From Aquatica leii (Eukaryota; Arthropoda; Insecta; Coleoptera; Lampyridae), in contig CM069437.1 of assembly GCA_035610365.1 (NCBI GenBank), positions 61,218,093 through 61,282,092 of the forward strand: a stretch of DNA of 64,000 nt, written 5' to 3'. The translations under genes and the position numbers were made by a program. This document shows positions 33,385 to 44,694 of the stretch, piece by piece. Each line of letters starts with the position of its first letter. Within the stretch, counting starts at the first letter, position 1. Under the pieces are notes generated by a model. That model ran no database searches, was not told the origin of the DNA, and saw nothing but the letters and a program-made list of their open reading frames with translations.

Positions 33385-34686
33385 CTTTCCTATAAGGAAA
33401 GTATAGCGATCGCAATTTTTTTTCAAAAAATTTTTATCGCATAATTTTACGTTTCAAGGCTTCCTGAATCAGAAAAATGTAATTTTGACAAAAGAAATTT
33501 GGGTGTCTGTGTGGGTGTGTGTCTCTGTGTGGGATGTGTGTGTGTGTCTGTGTGTAACGATGTACCTACAATAACTCTCGAACCAAAAGTCCTAGTAACT
33601 TGAAATTTGGTGTGAAACTGGCTTTTCATATTTTATCGGCTCTATTAAAAGATGGATCTGATAAAGAAACCGGAAGTGAGTGTATCCGCCATTTTTAATA
33701 GTATTTTTTTTATATAATTTTGTACGTATGTAAATTATTCGAATTATTTTTAGTTTCTTATAGATTTATTTCTTCGTAACAATTTATTCAAATAAATTCA
33801 AAAAAAGTTTATTAGATATTTGATTTATAATTTAAAGTGAATTCCATATATAATCTTAGGTTCGAATCTTGCCTACGACAATTTTTTTTTCAGAAAAAAA
33901 TTCCATATTTCGAAGGGAAAGCTCGATACGTTAAAAAATAACAATTTTTCTTTATATTCTTTTGACTTGTTTGTATACGGAGTGTTGCATCTTATTTAAA
34001 TTATTTTTGGATGTACCTACTATAACTCTGGAACCAAAAGTCCTAGTAACTTGAAATTTGGTATGGTGCTGCCTTTTCATATTTACTCAGTTACATTAAA
34101 AGATTAGTCTGATAAAGAAACCGGAAGTATAGATATATTTGCCATTTTTAATAGTTTTTCTTATATAATTTCGTACGTACGTAAATTATTCGAACTATTT
34201 TTACAGTTTATTACAAAGTTAATTCTTCCTAAGAATTTATTCAAATAAAATGTTTTTCATATTCTCTCGGATTTATTAAAAAATGCGCTTGATGAAGAAA
34301 CCGGAAATGGGTGTATCCGCCATTTTTAACAGTTTTTCTTATATAGTTTTGTACGTATGTAAATTATTTGAATTATTTTTACAGTTTCTTATAGAGACAA
34401 TTCTTTCTAACAATTTATTCAAACAAAAAAATTTCTAACATTAACAGTTTATCAGATATTTAATTTGTAATTTAAAACGAATTTACAAATATAATATAGT
34501 TTCGAATCCTGCCTGCGGCGATTTTTTTTCTCATTTACTAAAGGGGTAAGTAATATCGAGGCGTACAAACATATGCGTTAGTCGATATGATCTTAATAAA
34601 ATCGAGGAAAAAAATTTCAAAACAATGATAGCATGCTAGGAAATCAATACAAACCTGTATAACCTTTATCATTCCTTATAGGAAAG
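33385..34686 (+). repeat. Palindrome-ended repeat family, copy B, with internal tandem units
   Basis: It begins with CTTTCCTATAAGGAAAG (33385-33401), a perfect 17-base palindrome, followed by GCGATCGCAA, and ends with CCTTATAGGAAAG near 34686. Inside is a tandem unit of about 450 bases: CCAAAAGTCCTAGTAACTTG starts at 33583 and again at 34034, and a third, shorter unit starts near 34253. Each unit includes AAACCGGAA and GCCATTTTTAA segments. GGTTCGAATCTTGCC (33859-33873) and TTCGAATCCTGCC (34501-34513) resemble the TPsiC/B-box part of tRNA genes, but no A box or tRNA fold was found. Confidence 0.75.
33508..33556 (+). repeat. GT-rich microsatellite inside repeat copy B
   Basis: This is a run of GTGT interrupted by C, G and A. 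The same position in copy A carries the complementary CACACAGACAC run (near 30412-30432), so the microsatellite is part of the repeat family. Confidence 0.7.
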
Positions 34687-35259
34687 TCGTTTTAATGATG
34701 TTATTTTTTAATTTAGTTGTGTTGTATGGTACTAGTTAACTTTTTAATTTTTTAAATAATAAAATTAGTATCTGTTTCTGTAGCCGTTACGGAAATCGAA
34801 CTTTTGTTATGATTTATTAAAGCGAAAGTAAAACTGTACACAAATCGTACCGACAGTAAAAAAATGATACAGAAAATTTTACTTTTGGTACCTTTTTTTT
34901 AATTTCGGAACGATTTTTTGTACTTTCGAGCCGGCGTTTAAAATTTACGTAGGCGGCTTTAGTAGCAAAACTTGATTTTTATTTTGACAACGCTTGTTGT
35001 TTTACTTTTTAAAGTCTAAAAAGCGGTTGCAAAAAATATTGTACTTGCAAGCTTCCAGGACAAGCCGTGGGGAATCCTGGAATATGTTTATTTGTTCCGT
35101 AAAATATTTTATAACTTGTTACGGAATCTATTTTTTGTAATAATCGGGAATTTACAAATTATATAATTTGTCATTTTTAAATTGAAACTAATTTTGTAGA
35201 ATACGTTTTTTGCATTTCAATGTTACTATGCGCAAGAAGCAAAAACACTTGGTTACTTC
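34687..35259. other. No recognisable gene
   Basis: AT-rich sequence. A short hairpin (GTTACTTCTGAAGAAGTAAC near 35252-35271) lies just before the LINE tail. Confidence 0.4.
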
Positions 35260-35847
35260 TGAAGAAGTAACTGTCTTTTTTTTCTACTTCTTCTTTTCGT
35301 AGATCTTTGGTCTATTTTCTTTCGATGCCAGGCATTTTGGTTTTCTTAGGATATGGACTGGCAGCTATTTCTCCACCACTTTGAGGTCTTCACTTTGGTG
35401 TCTGTCCTTCTGGTATACCCTCTAGAGTCGTACGAGCGCTTTTCTCTTCGTCCATTCTTTTTACGTGGTCATACTATTGGCGTCTTCTCTGTCTTCCCTA
35501 TTTTACCAAATCATCCACTGCGCACGTTCTTCTTATTTTATCATTACTAATTCTGTAAGTGTTTTTCCGGCGATCATTCTCACAGTTCTCATTTTTGCTG
35601 TTCTTAACATCGATTTTGTTTTATTTGTGTATGCTTTTGTCTCGATTCGGTAAGTTAGTACAGGTCTCACACATGCTTTATATATCCTCACTTTGCCATC
35701 CGTTCGCATGTATTTGTTATTCCACACAACATCTCTTAAGCATCTAGATATAACGGCAGCTCTATTTATTTGATGTTTTAATTCTTGCACTAGGTTATAG
35801 TAGCTCATTGTATCTACTCCAAGGTATTTAAAATCCGTAACTTGCAT
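35260..35847 (-). pseudogene. 3' fragment of an RTE/CR1-like LINE
   Basis: The reverse-strand frame 35847-35533 reads VTDFKYLGVDTMSYYNLVQE, LKHQINRAAVISRCLRDVVW and VRIYKACVRPVLTYRIETKA. This is the region right after the RT palm (FKYLG thumb motif, then the RPVLTYG-like helix) of LINEs. Beyond 35533 the trace continues with frame changes (DHVKRMDEEKSARTT, KDLRKEE) to a GAAGAAG-rich tail at about 35270-35300, the 3' end. The element is 5' truncated, so the RT catalytic motif is absent. Confidence 0.75.
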
Positions 35848-35869
35848 CTTACAGACTTTTTGGAGAAGG

Positions 35870-36178
35870 TCATGGTTTTAGTTGTTTCTTTTGAAATCTG
35901 CATACCGTGGACATTGACGGTGCACGAAATGGAGTAGATGAGTGAGTTGGGTAAAATGAAGCGGCATTAATTTGCACGGAGTTCTTGTTTAGAGTGCTCA
36001 TTTGACTTTCAAACAATATATTATTGTTGGATTTCTTTGCAAACAATTGTTGCAGTGGCTTCATATTTGCATGCTTAGTGGTCGATGTAGTTGCGATTTT
36101 GTGGTATTCAGTGTACGGTTGTTGCAGTCGTTTGCAGGCCAGAGATATCAACTGCTTTAGTACATCTTTTTGTTTCAA
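35870..36178 (-). pseudogene. C-terminal part of a MADF-type protein linked to PIF/Harbinger
   Basis: The frame reads MKQKDVLKQLISLACKRLQQ, EYHKIATTSTTKHANMKPLQ and QLFAKKSNNNILFESQMSTL. Insect PIF/Harbinger transposons often carry a second gene for a MADF DNA-binding protein, with this kind of short helical region (L..QLFAKKxxxDILFE) near its C-terminus. The DNA-binding half lies at 36790-37115 on the same strand. The transposase fragment on the opposite strand lies between them. I infer that all three belonged to one element. Confidence 0.5.
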
Positions 36179-36195
36179 TTATTTAGATAGTACCA

Positions 36196-36612
36196 TTCGT
36201 TTTTGTAGGAGACGAGAAACAAATTTTATGATGGCTTACAATCTAATATGTTTAATTAAAAGCAGCGCATTTTTAATTATCGATTAAGTCGTGTACGTCG
36301 TATTGTAGAAAGCGCATTTGAAATATTAGTGTCTAGATTTAGTATATTTCAGCGGCTTATTTTTCTTGGTCCTCAGAAAGTTCAAACAATTGTCCTAACA
36401 TGTTGTTATTTGAGGCGAAATCAGTCTTCTACTTATATTTCTCCAGACTTCGTTGACAGTAAAGACTTATTTTCTGCTACAACACAGGGAATTTTGAGAA
36501 CGGCAAATTTAACAGGATTGCATATATTGACTGCCAAAATTGAACCTACGAGCGTAAAAGCTGTCAGAGACTGTTTCTGTAGTTTTATAAACCGTGAAGG
36601 TCAGGCTTCATA
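36196..36612 (+). pseudogene. PIF/Harbinger transposase C-terminal relic
   Basis: FVGDEK near 36203, then (after changes of frame) FNYRLSRVRRIVESAFEIL, SRFSIFQRLIFLGPQKVQTI, VLTCCYLRR, and from about 36490 LRTANLTGLHILTAK and VKAVRDCFCSFINREGQAS with a stop at 36610-36612. This is the end of a Harbinger DDE transposase: the FVGDEAF block, then RLSRARRVVENAFG (holding the catalytic Glu, here within RIVESAF) and the C-terminal VRD.FC.YFN motif. The N-terminal catalytic half is missing. Confidence 0.75.
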
Positions 36613-36789
36613 GCAGCATACATTTGTATAATTAGTATAGAGACTTTATATTATTCATTTTTTTTGACATTGTACGACGAGGCAGTACTTTAGCTGTATC
36701 AAGCTTACGGAAATCCGGTACATGTATCTAGTATTTGATTTTGTGATTGTAACAATGAACTAAATAAAACAAGTGCTTACATTGTATTG

Positions 36790-37115
36790 GCCAGTTACGG
36801 ACACATTACTTCTTTTGGCATTCTCTACCTCAACTTCGTTTTTATTTTGGCTGCTCATAGTACTTTGTGATGTAAGCGGTGCTTCTTGATAGTGTATAAA
36901 CATCATCTTTTTAAAGTACCACAACGACGGTTTATTCGCTTTAATTCTTTACGAAAGTTGGTACACAATGTATTAAACTTTTTTACAAATTGTTTTTGAT
37001 CATCATCTGGGTACTTCGCTCTATACTCTGTAAATCCTGTAGTTCTTCGATTGTACTTTCCATAATGCCGGCGATGTTCGATACAATTCTATACACTCCA
37101 ACATAAACTTTTGCT
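36790..37115 (-). pseudogene. MADF DNA-binding domain relic
   Basis: On the reverse strand the frame beginning near 37115 reads MEQKFMLECIELYRTSPALW, KVQSKNY. After a one-base shift it continues KYPDDDQKQFVKKFNTLCT, NFRKELKRI, then PSLWYFKKMMFIHYQEAP. This follows the MADF plan: an aromatic LI..Y...P.LW helix, a WK.I...F helix replaced here by QFVKKFN, and a SLWYF...MFL helix. It is probably the N-terminal half of the protein whose C-terminal part is at 35870-36178. Confidence 0.6.
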
Positions 37116-37266
37116 CCATTTCGAAGTGCAAACGACACACACTGTTCAAGCGTCTAGAGCACACAATATCACCAACAGACTGCGTTATATTTTTCGGATT
37201 GTTTAATAAATAATAAACGATTATAACTTTATTCAATATATTGTAAAATCCGTCAATATCATCCAC

Positions 37267-37304
37267 AGACTGTCAATAATATTGTACAATATTACTGACA
37301 GTCT
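37267..37304. repeat. 38-base near-perfect palindrome
   Basis: AGACTGTCAATAATATTGTA continues as CAATATTACTGACAGTCT. The two halves pair at every position except one. It lies between the MADF relic and the PLE fragment. It may mark a transposon end or a fused pair of short TIRs. Confidence 0.8.
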
Positions 37305-37689
37305 AGAGGCCACTTTAACGAAATTTACTCAAGTAATTAACTTAGGAGGTTCTCATAGTTTTTAAAACATTGCGGCTTGAATTTTTTTTTAAATCTTAAT
37401 AAGCCATGTTATCTTATGTTTTTGTGTTTCTAAATCAGAAGTCTACAATCTATAACTTTTCATTTTAAAATTTTGAATAAAGGAAAAAAATCTACATTTG
37501 TCAACAAATAAAAACTGAAAAATGTTAAACAGACAAATATCAAATGACAATCGTCCCTGTGTCTACGATCTTTCTGACAAAGTGACGCTTTACATCAATA
37601 AGTTTTGCTCTACTGTGGAGCAACGCAAGTTTTGTAATGTTGATCCGTCTTTAAATTCTTTAGTTGCAATGCTCGCAAAAAGTATTTCC

Positions 37690-38620
37690 TGGTGAAGCTA
37701 ACATTTTTATGGAATCCTTTGCAATGGTTGCTTTGGAATCATCGATATTAAGGTATGTTCATGACACTTGTATTATTTGGTCTTATGGTCTTGTTGAATT
37801 GTCTAGGTTTCTTGATCATCTGAACACTAACACACTATCAATTCACCATAAAAATCGAAAAGAATGGTTTTCTTGACGTTCTTGTGACACGTAAACTCAA
37901 CTGACTTTTAGGCCATTCTACTTATTGCAAGCACACACATACAAACATATATCTTCATGTTTTTATCTTGTCATAGTCCGACACAGAAACGTTCTGTTAT
38001 TGAATCTTTGATTCATTGTGCTTTTTCTGTTTACCAACCTGAGAATCTAAATTTTTACTAGAACTTTAGTAAAGACTGGTTATATGAAGCGAGATATTCA
38101 AGCAGTTACAAATTGTTGTTTACATTTTTGTATTCGAGTACCTAAACACATTTCTATTCCCAATTCCAATTCGAAATTGACATTTTACCCTTACATTTAT
38201 AAGGTCACAGATCAAATACGGAAACTGTTTTATAAGAATGGTATCCCCCAAGGACAAATTTGTGTATACCAAATTGCTTTTTTATGTGGTTTAGTCTATA
38301 TCGGTAACACTAGTCGTTCCGTTATCGTTATCACACGTAATCATCAAACATCCCAATAACTTCAATCGTGGCGGTTTTGAACTATCCCTTTTTTAGTTCC
38401 CGGTTGTTACTGATTCATCAAAGATACGCTTTTTTTCAAAAGTAACTCAGTCAGAGATGAGTTTGTCTCACCGGATACAATTTCTTTTTTCGTCACTTCT
38501 ATGGAGTTTATAATATGACTTGGTTCACAAGTTAACTACCTAACTCCGTAGTGATTCTTTGTTAGATTATCGTTAGTTTATTTAAGTTTTCGGTTTTCTT
38601 ATGCCTCTTACGAAAGAAGA
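37690..38620 (+). pseudogene. PLE fragment B (RT end to GIY-YIG)
   Basis: EANIFMESFAMVALESSILR matches the RT segment just before the PLE active site. The YVDD equivalent reads YVHD here, so the first Asp is lost. Further traces are HKNRKEWFS, VKRDI-like MKRDIQAVTNCCLH, FYPYIYKVTDQIRKL (38084-38359 frame), VYQIAFLCGLVYIGNTSRS and IIKHPNNFNRGGFELSLF. It ends with non-coding sequence matching the 3' region of the intact PLE (GTGATTCTTTGTTAGATT). Stops and frameshifts are frequent. It is 5' truncated, as PLE copies often are. Confidence 0.8.
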
Positions 38621-38769
38621 CAAAAGTCTATTTTTTGTGACTCTTTTCACTCAATATTTACTGAGCATCTAATCGATTGTGATTATCAAACCTTTAGTTT
38701 TATTGTAATGTTTTATTATATCGAACTTGAATTATGATCTTCATTTTCATGTTATCGTCATGTCGCTCT

Positions 38770-40000
38770 GTACTCAACATCGCCGACTTGCGTTTTTTAG
38801 GTACATAAGAAATTAGTTTTGTATATTTCAAAACTTTCTACTCTGTTTTTTCTACTTTATCTGCAGTGAGTAACAGTATGGATGGAATCTCTCGCTTGTT
38901 TTGTCTGAGTGTGCCGCACAAATAATTCCTTAGCAAGTTGTAAATCAGTGAAAAAGTTATCAGTGGTAGAGGTGTTTCATTATGTCGTGAACTGTGACCT
39001 TGAGTCGAAAATCGGAATTAATAAACTAAAAGTCAAAAATTTGACAAGTCTATCTGAATTCCAAAAACGTTAGTCTATTTAAAAAGCACTCACGTCAATA
39101 AAAATTAAAAATTATCAGATATTTATTTATTAATTAAAAATGAATTTACTTATAATAATAACTAAAGACCTATTAACAACAAATACAACGATAAAAGCAA
39201 AGAAGGTTAGAAAAAATGTACCGGCGAATGTTTGTAAGACGGATAATAACAATATTTTGACATATACAGACTACAGCGCCACAGTTCACGAGATCCTGAA
39301 AGACGTCTAGTACCGTATCTTTGACCAAAACAAGATACCGTGTATAGTACAACAAGCGTTTTCTGTTGTTTTTCAGGTTGATCATTCATTTAGCCAAAAG
39401 ATACTTATATTCTTACTTACTTCATACTTCATTATACTCGTATATATGCTATTTTTATATCAACAACGGTCAAAGCTTTAATGTTATATTTTGCTGGTTT
39501 ACATTTTATAGCAAGCTGTTTGTCTACTGTAAAATGCAGATTTGTATTAAAACTATCTTTACGATTACTAACAAAAAAGTCAAAAACTTCACGGGTTGCC
39601 GCAAATTTATATCTATTGCAACGTTTTAATTTCCAAATGATCATACTTTCTAAATGAGAGTAGTTTGATTTTATTGCGAGACATAGCAGCAGGAAATATT
39701 GTGCAAAAATACAAAGAATCTTTATTCCAAAGAGATGACAAGTTCTGATTTTTAGGTTTTTTAGCGTATTTCTGGGAAAATTGCTCAGATTGCGATTTAC
39801 CTAACCTAAATGTTTTTTGTGTTAAACAAATTAAAACAATTGTGTAATAATGTGGGCAATATGATTCGGTTTTGCCGGAATTTTGTTCTAGTCAGTACCA
39901 ACTTTTGATACACAAACATCGTACTTTCATCTTCATCATTTTTGTCGCTGCTTACATCGTTGCCAGATTCATAGTAAAAGATGGTTTTTTTCTTTTAGGT
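38770..40000 (-). pseudogene. piggyBac transposase relic
   Basis: Reading leftward on the reverse strand: an acidic start (ESGNDVSSDKNDEDES, about 39980-39930), SSLWNKDSLYF and FPAAMSRNKIKLLSFRKYDH (about 39750-39650), FVSNRKDSFNTNLHFTVDKQ, LAIKCKPAKYNIKALTVVDI and KIAYI (39644-39432), VLDVFQDLVNCGAVVCICQN (about 39330-39270), and NYLCGTLRQNKREIP (about 38930-38880). This is the piggyBac order: MSRNRF, LTVDEQL (first Asp), KPxKYGIK..xxxD (second Asp), then the late VCGTLRxNRxxIP block. Stops and shifts separate the pieces. Confidence 0.7.
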
Positions 40001-43000
40001 ATAAGGTTTCTGATTTATTGCTAGCTACTTTTGAAACAGTTAAATATGTTGCTGACATTGCCTTAGTGCATTAAGTCTTTTCGATGTAACATAATACAAT
40101 TTATCGGTGCCAAATATGTAACATACTTCAATTACCTACGTAACATAATTTACTTTAACATAAAACAAACGCATAACAAATAAATGAATGCAATGCACCA
40201 GCCAGCTCACAAAAATATTTATTCAAAACACACATTAAAAACAAACTACATAAGAGCAATGAGAAGTTTTCAGATTTATTTAATTAGAGTCGTGGGAATT
40301 CTTACGTTACTTAAGATTAAAATTTTTAACTTGTTCACAAAAGTTTATAAATTGGACGCCACAATATTTTTTATATTAAAATGGTTAAATATTGAAACCA
40401 AAAGATTAACACATTAACATAATATCAAAAAAAAACATATTTACATATTTAACAGTATCGAAGGTCAAATATAAAATCAAAGTTACCTGATTTCAAACTT
40501 TAATGCGCAAGTCGAATTGGTGGTGTCAATTACGCGTTCTCATCTAATTCATGCGATGACGCAACATTACGAAATTCTTGAAATGCATATTTAAATTTCC
40601 AAATTTTCCGTATTGTAACGATACCTTCGTTTGAATATTTGAGACAGGTTCGGCTCAGCCAGAGAGCTGGGCATCCAATGAAACAACCCGAGGTATGATA
40701 AGACGTGAAAATTGAGTTGGGCGCCAGGCATACAACGTATACCAGAGAATACTAGTTAAAATAAAATTTAAAGAAATATTTTCAAGTCTTATCATCCACG
40801 GCACTGGAGGGTGTTTGTTGTCTTATCAATAAAACAAGAGTTGTAAAACAAAATTTAAATTTAATAACAAACTCAAATAAAAATAAAAGATAGAAAATTA
40901 AATTATACAGGCCTGAATGTAACTTAAAAAATTATTGATGGTAACAACTGGCTGGAAAAATTTGTTCGCTACTCCTGGAATTCAAACTATATTTGCGACG
41001 AGGTATACCTGGTCTCCTAAAAAAAAAAGAATCACAAGTAATCGATTCTAAAACTCAGTTTAAAGTAAACCAAATTGTTACCACAGTAAATGCAATAAAT
41101 CAAATATTAATACAATAAGTGACCTGATAATTTAAATTCAAATACAAAAATATTGAATTGTTTTATACATAAATAAAATTAATTATTTCAATTTGAACTT
41201 TTAACATAAATTTAAGACAGAGGTCAATTGTGGCAGCAGATAACTAAGTAACAATGAGTATAATGTACAATTAAAACATCTATGCAATATGAATACCAAA
41301 CTACTAATTAAATGCAGAAGTACCATTCGCTTGATCCAAAAAAAAAGGTTTCTATCAAAGTGCTACCAGAAAGAGTAATCTTGCTGCTCAATTCTTGTAT
41401 ATATAAATTAATGGAAATTTTCAAAACCAACGGTTTGAGTGTTCGCCGAGATACCAGGCGATAACACAACGCTAAGGTGAAAAATAGCGTGATAAAAATG
41501 TATATCATTTAGCAATTCGACGAAGTGCATAAAAATCTTGTTTTTGGTACTTCCTAATTACGGCAATTAATATGACCAGAATAAGGATTGATTTAATTGG
41601 GTTTCAAACTGCATAGAATAATTATTTAATTTAATAATTGAGAAAAATAAGCAACAATAGTTTTCACTGTAGGTTGAATCTTAAGATAAACTGATTTATC
41701 ACAAGAATAGACAAATCGATAGATTAATTAATTAAAAATTTAGGCAAATAACACTTAAAGGAAAGATTCAACTTACGTGTTAACGCTGTCACGAGTAACC
41801 ACTCTCTCCTTTCCTTTTCTTTCCCACTCCCAAAATTAAACAATATTTTCAAAAATCTAAATAAAAGCAGTGGCGTGTTGTTATTAAAACATAATTTTGA
41901 TTTAAATTAAAATCAAACTATAACGGAACGTTACAGTATTTATCCTCATTGATCTAATATTCGTACAGATCCATTAACCAGAACATCGTAAAATAAACGT
42001 AGCGTATGATAATCATTCGCAACATCCAACTCAAATTTCATCAGACGTAACACATGAATAAATATCGATTTTTACTCATAAAAATCATAATTCGGAAATT
42101 CTTCGTAACAGCGACGTTGTGACTAACATCAAACGTGCAGCGTAAACCATATGTTAATATCACATTTCAAACATCAAAATCGTAAAAAGGCGTACGTATC
42201 CAAACGAAATTTTCGTAACCATAAACGAATTCACACGTACACAAATCAAAAAGCATCGAATAAATCAGAAAGCATAGTCGTATATCAAAAGCAAAAATTT
42301 CCAGTTCGGACATACAAATTTATTGCGCAACTTGCTATTTAGGCGTGGTCATCATATGACTCATTGAAATGACGCAATATGATGCAATTCCCGTAAATCG
42401 TATACTTAATTCTTTTTCGAAGATTTGAAACCAAGAACCATATAAAAAACAAAAACTAAAACGTAAATTGCGATGTATTATACAATGCGAATCAAAACAA
42501 AAATGACTTACCCCTTCGAATTAACGGGTTTTATCTTTATAAATTTTGTAAATTCAACAAACGCAGGTAATACAACAAAACGCAGATGCTGCAACGAAAC
42601 GCAGGCTTAAATACTTTGCCCCATTACGCAAAAATTCACAAACACAAATTCAATAAGTGGTCATTCCACTTTTTGCAGCACGCAAAAAAATGTCTGCTTC
42701 GCCTCATTGCGAAACGTAAGATCTCTTCGTACTTAAGAAGAAGGCTCATAACGCATGTGCCATGCGTCAAATGCATTGCGCAAAAGAATTTACATAAACA
42801 GTGAATACAAAAATGTTAATTAATATCAGACGTATTCAATCAAAAAAATGTGCACGTTACATCGAAAAACAATTTATTTTATACAAGTCAGTTTGAACAA
42901 TGTGAGAGTGAGTATCAATAAAACCCCTATTTTTGAAGAACACTTGAATAAAACAACAGATAACCTTAAAACCAGAAATAATATGTTTAAAAAAATATTG

Positions 43001-43179
43001 GGAAACACAGCCCAATAAATCAGTATTAAGTATTTTATAGCTTGGTCTGTGGCGTAATACGGCAGCCCTATGTGGTTGAATAGTGCTTTCATTGGCATAA
43101 TAGACATACAACATAAGAAAACGATGCGTATAAATCTGGCACTGTTAAGTCTAATTTCTTAAAATGGGCTATTGTATAA
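40001..43179. other. No recognisable gene; one strong hairpin
   Basis: AT-rich sequence without a supported coding region. At 40692-40712 and 40779-40798 two arms, GGTATGATAAGACGTGAAAA and TTTTCAAGTCTTATCATCC, can pair almost completely with a loop of about 66 bases. The adjacent sequence (AGAGAGCTGGGCATCC, GGGCGCCAGGC) is more GC-rich than its surroundings. The region may hold an old LTR or non-autonomous element, but I could not define one. Confidence 0.4.
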
Positions 43180-43629
43180 TAACACTCTTTCTTACGTGTG
43201 GTCAAACCACATTTCGTTAAATATATTATCTGTTCTTGTCGCTTTTTGATTTTTTAGCTTATTTATATTTTTTTCTATTTTTTGTTTTTGTGGTGCTCTT
43301 ATCTCCATCTTGGGATTCTTCTTTTTGTTCTGTTTCTTCTTTTTTTGTTTTCTCAAGTAGATAATTTTCTTAGGTCTTTTTGTCTATATTTGCGGTTGTT
43401 TTTTTTTCTTTTTTTGCATCTTTCACTGTTGGTATAACTTAGTATTGCTCTTATTATCATACCTTATTTCATCCATTATTTTGTTGACGTAATCTTCTGT
43501 GGTAGGTTCATCTTATTTTCGTATGTCTTCTTTTCTTTTTCTTTCTTTATTTTTTCTATGTCCTATTTCTTTTTAATTTGTTGTCTATGTTTTTTTAACC
43601 ATTCTTAGTTTCATTTTTGTTATAACCAG

Positions 43630-44182
43630 GTTGTGATTTCTTTCTACGCTAGTTCATCAGGATCATCTTACATTCTCAATCATACTCTCTCTTTTCCTTT
43701 TAATTAAAATATGGTCTGTTTAATTGCCTTTATTCTTTCCCGGTATATTTTATGTGATTTTATGTTCTTTTTTATTGTTTAAATTTTGTACTTACAATAT
43801 AGATATCCATTTCTGTTGTTAGGTGACATAACCTCAAGCTGTTATCTGTTGTTATTTCGTGGATAGTTTCTTTTTCAGCCACGTATTTTATAAAATCTTC
43901 TCTTCCTATTTTTGCATTGTAGTCTCCTAATACTATTAATGTATAGTATTTGGGTATTTTTTCACAACTTTGTTGTAGTTTGTTATAGAAAACTTCTTTC
44001 TCTTCTATTACTGTATAAGCGTTTATTATCATGCCGTTCCAATTTTGACCCTGTTTTTTATTTCTTTTATAGAATGTTGAGTATCTTGCTTTCTCTACGC
44101 TTGCTTCGCTTCCCCATCTTATCTCTTGTAGTGTTAATGTACTAATTTTGTATTGTTTCATCTCTCTAACTATTTCTCCCAT
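43630..44182 (-). pseudogene. LINE apurinic-type endonuclease relic
   Basis: The frame from 44182 to 43772 reads VREMKQYKISTLTLQEIRWG (catalytic Glu in LQE), a SEASVEKAR stretch and IVLGDYNAKIGREDF (Asp-x-Asn). In other frames downstream come NIPGKNKGN, then DHILIKRK, and a degraded version of the final motif, ERNHNLVITKM, where Ser-Asp-His-Asn would be expected. The loss of this final motif makes the nuclease inactive. The match to the endonuclease at 84-976 is clear in motif order but distant in sequence. Confidence 0.7.
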
Positions 44183-44694
44183 TTTACCTGTTTCTAATAG
44201 TGTTCTACTGTTCCATGTTCATATTTTAATACAGTATCTTTTATTTATTCACTTGTTTTTTTTGTATATTTTACTGTTTCCTTTTCGTTTCTATTTGACT
44301 TGGGCGATTCATGTAAACCGTATCCTTGTTCATTGCTATGTTCGTCATTGTTATTCTGTGCTCTATGTGTGGTTAGTAGTTTTTTGGGGCAGTTCTGTTA
44401 ATTTTTTTTTGATTCTCTTGAAACTTATCACTTTCTGGGGATCTTTCGTTTACCGTCTTTTTTTCTCTATTTTTTTTACTTGTTTCTCCATTTTCATGTT
44501 CTTCTTCTCTCTCTAAGTCTTCTGTTCTGTATGTTTTGTTATTAATTATTAGTTTTTCATATCTTATTAGCGCTTTATATCCTTTTTTCTTGCCTCTTTC
44601 ATGTATGGTATCAATCTTCTTCTTTCTTCTTGTACCTCTTTAGGATAATCTTCATCGCTCCAGATATCTATGTCCTTTAGTGTTTTGCATTTTT

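Noticed and set aside
33859-33873. A tRNA gene suggested by GGTTCGAATC
   Set aside because: No A box, anticodon arm or pairing T stem could be found; only the B-box-like motif is present.
42151-42804. Basic open frames with His/Lys-rich translation
   Set aside because: They reflect A-rich sequence; no zinc finger spacing or other motif was found.
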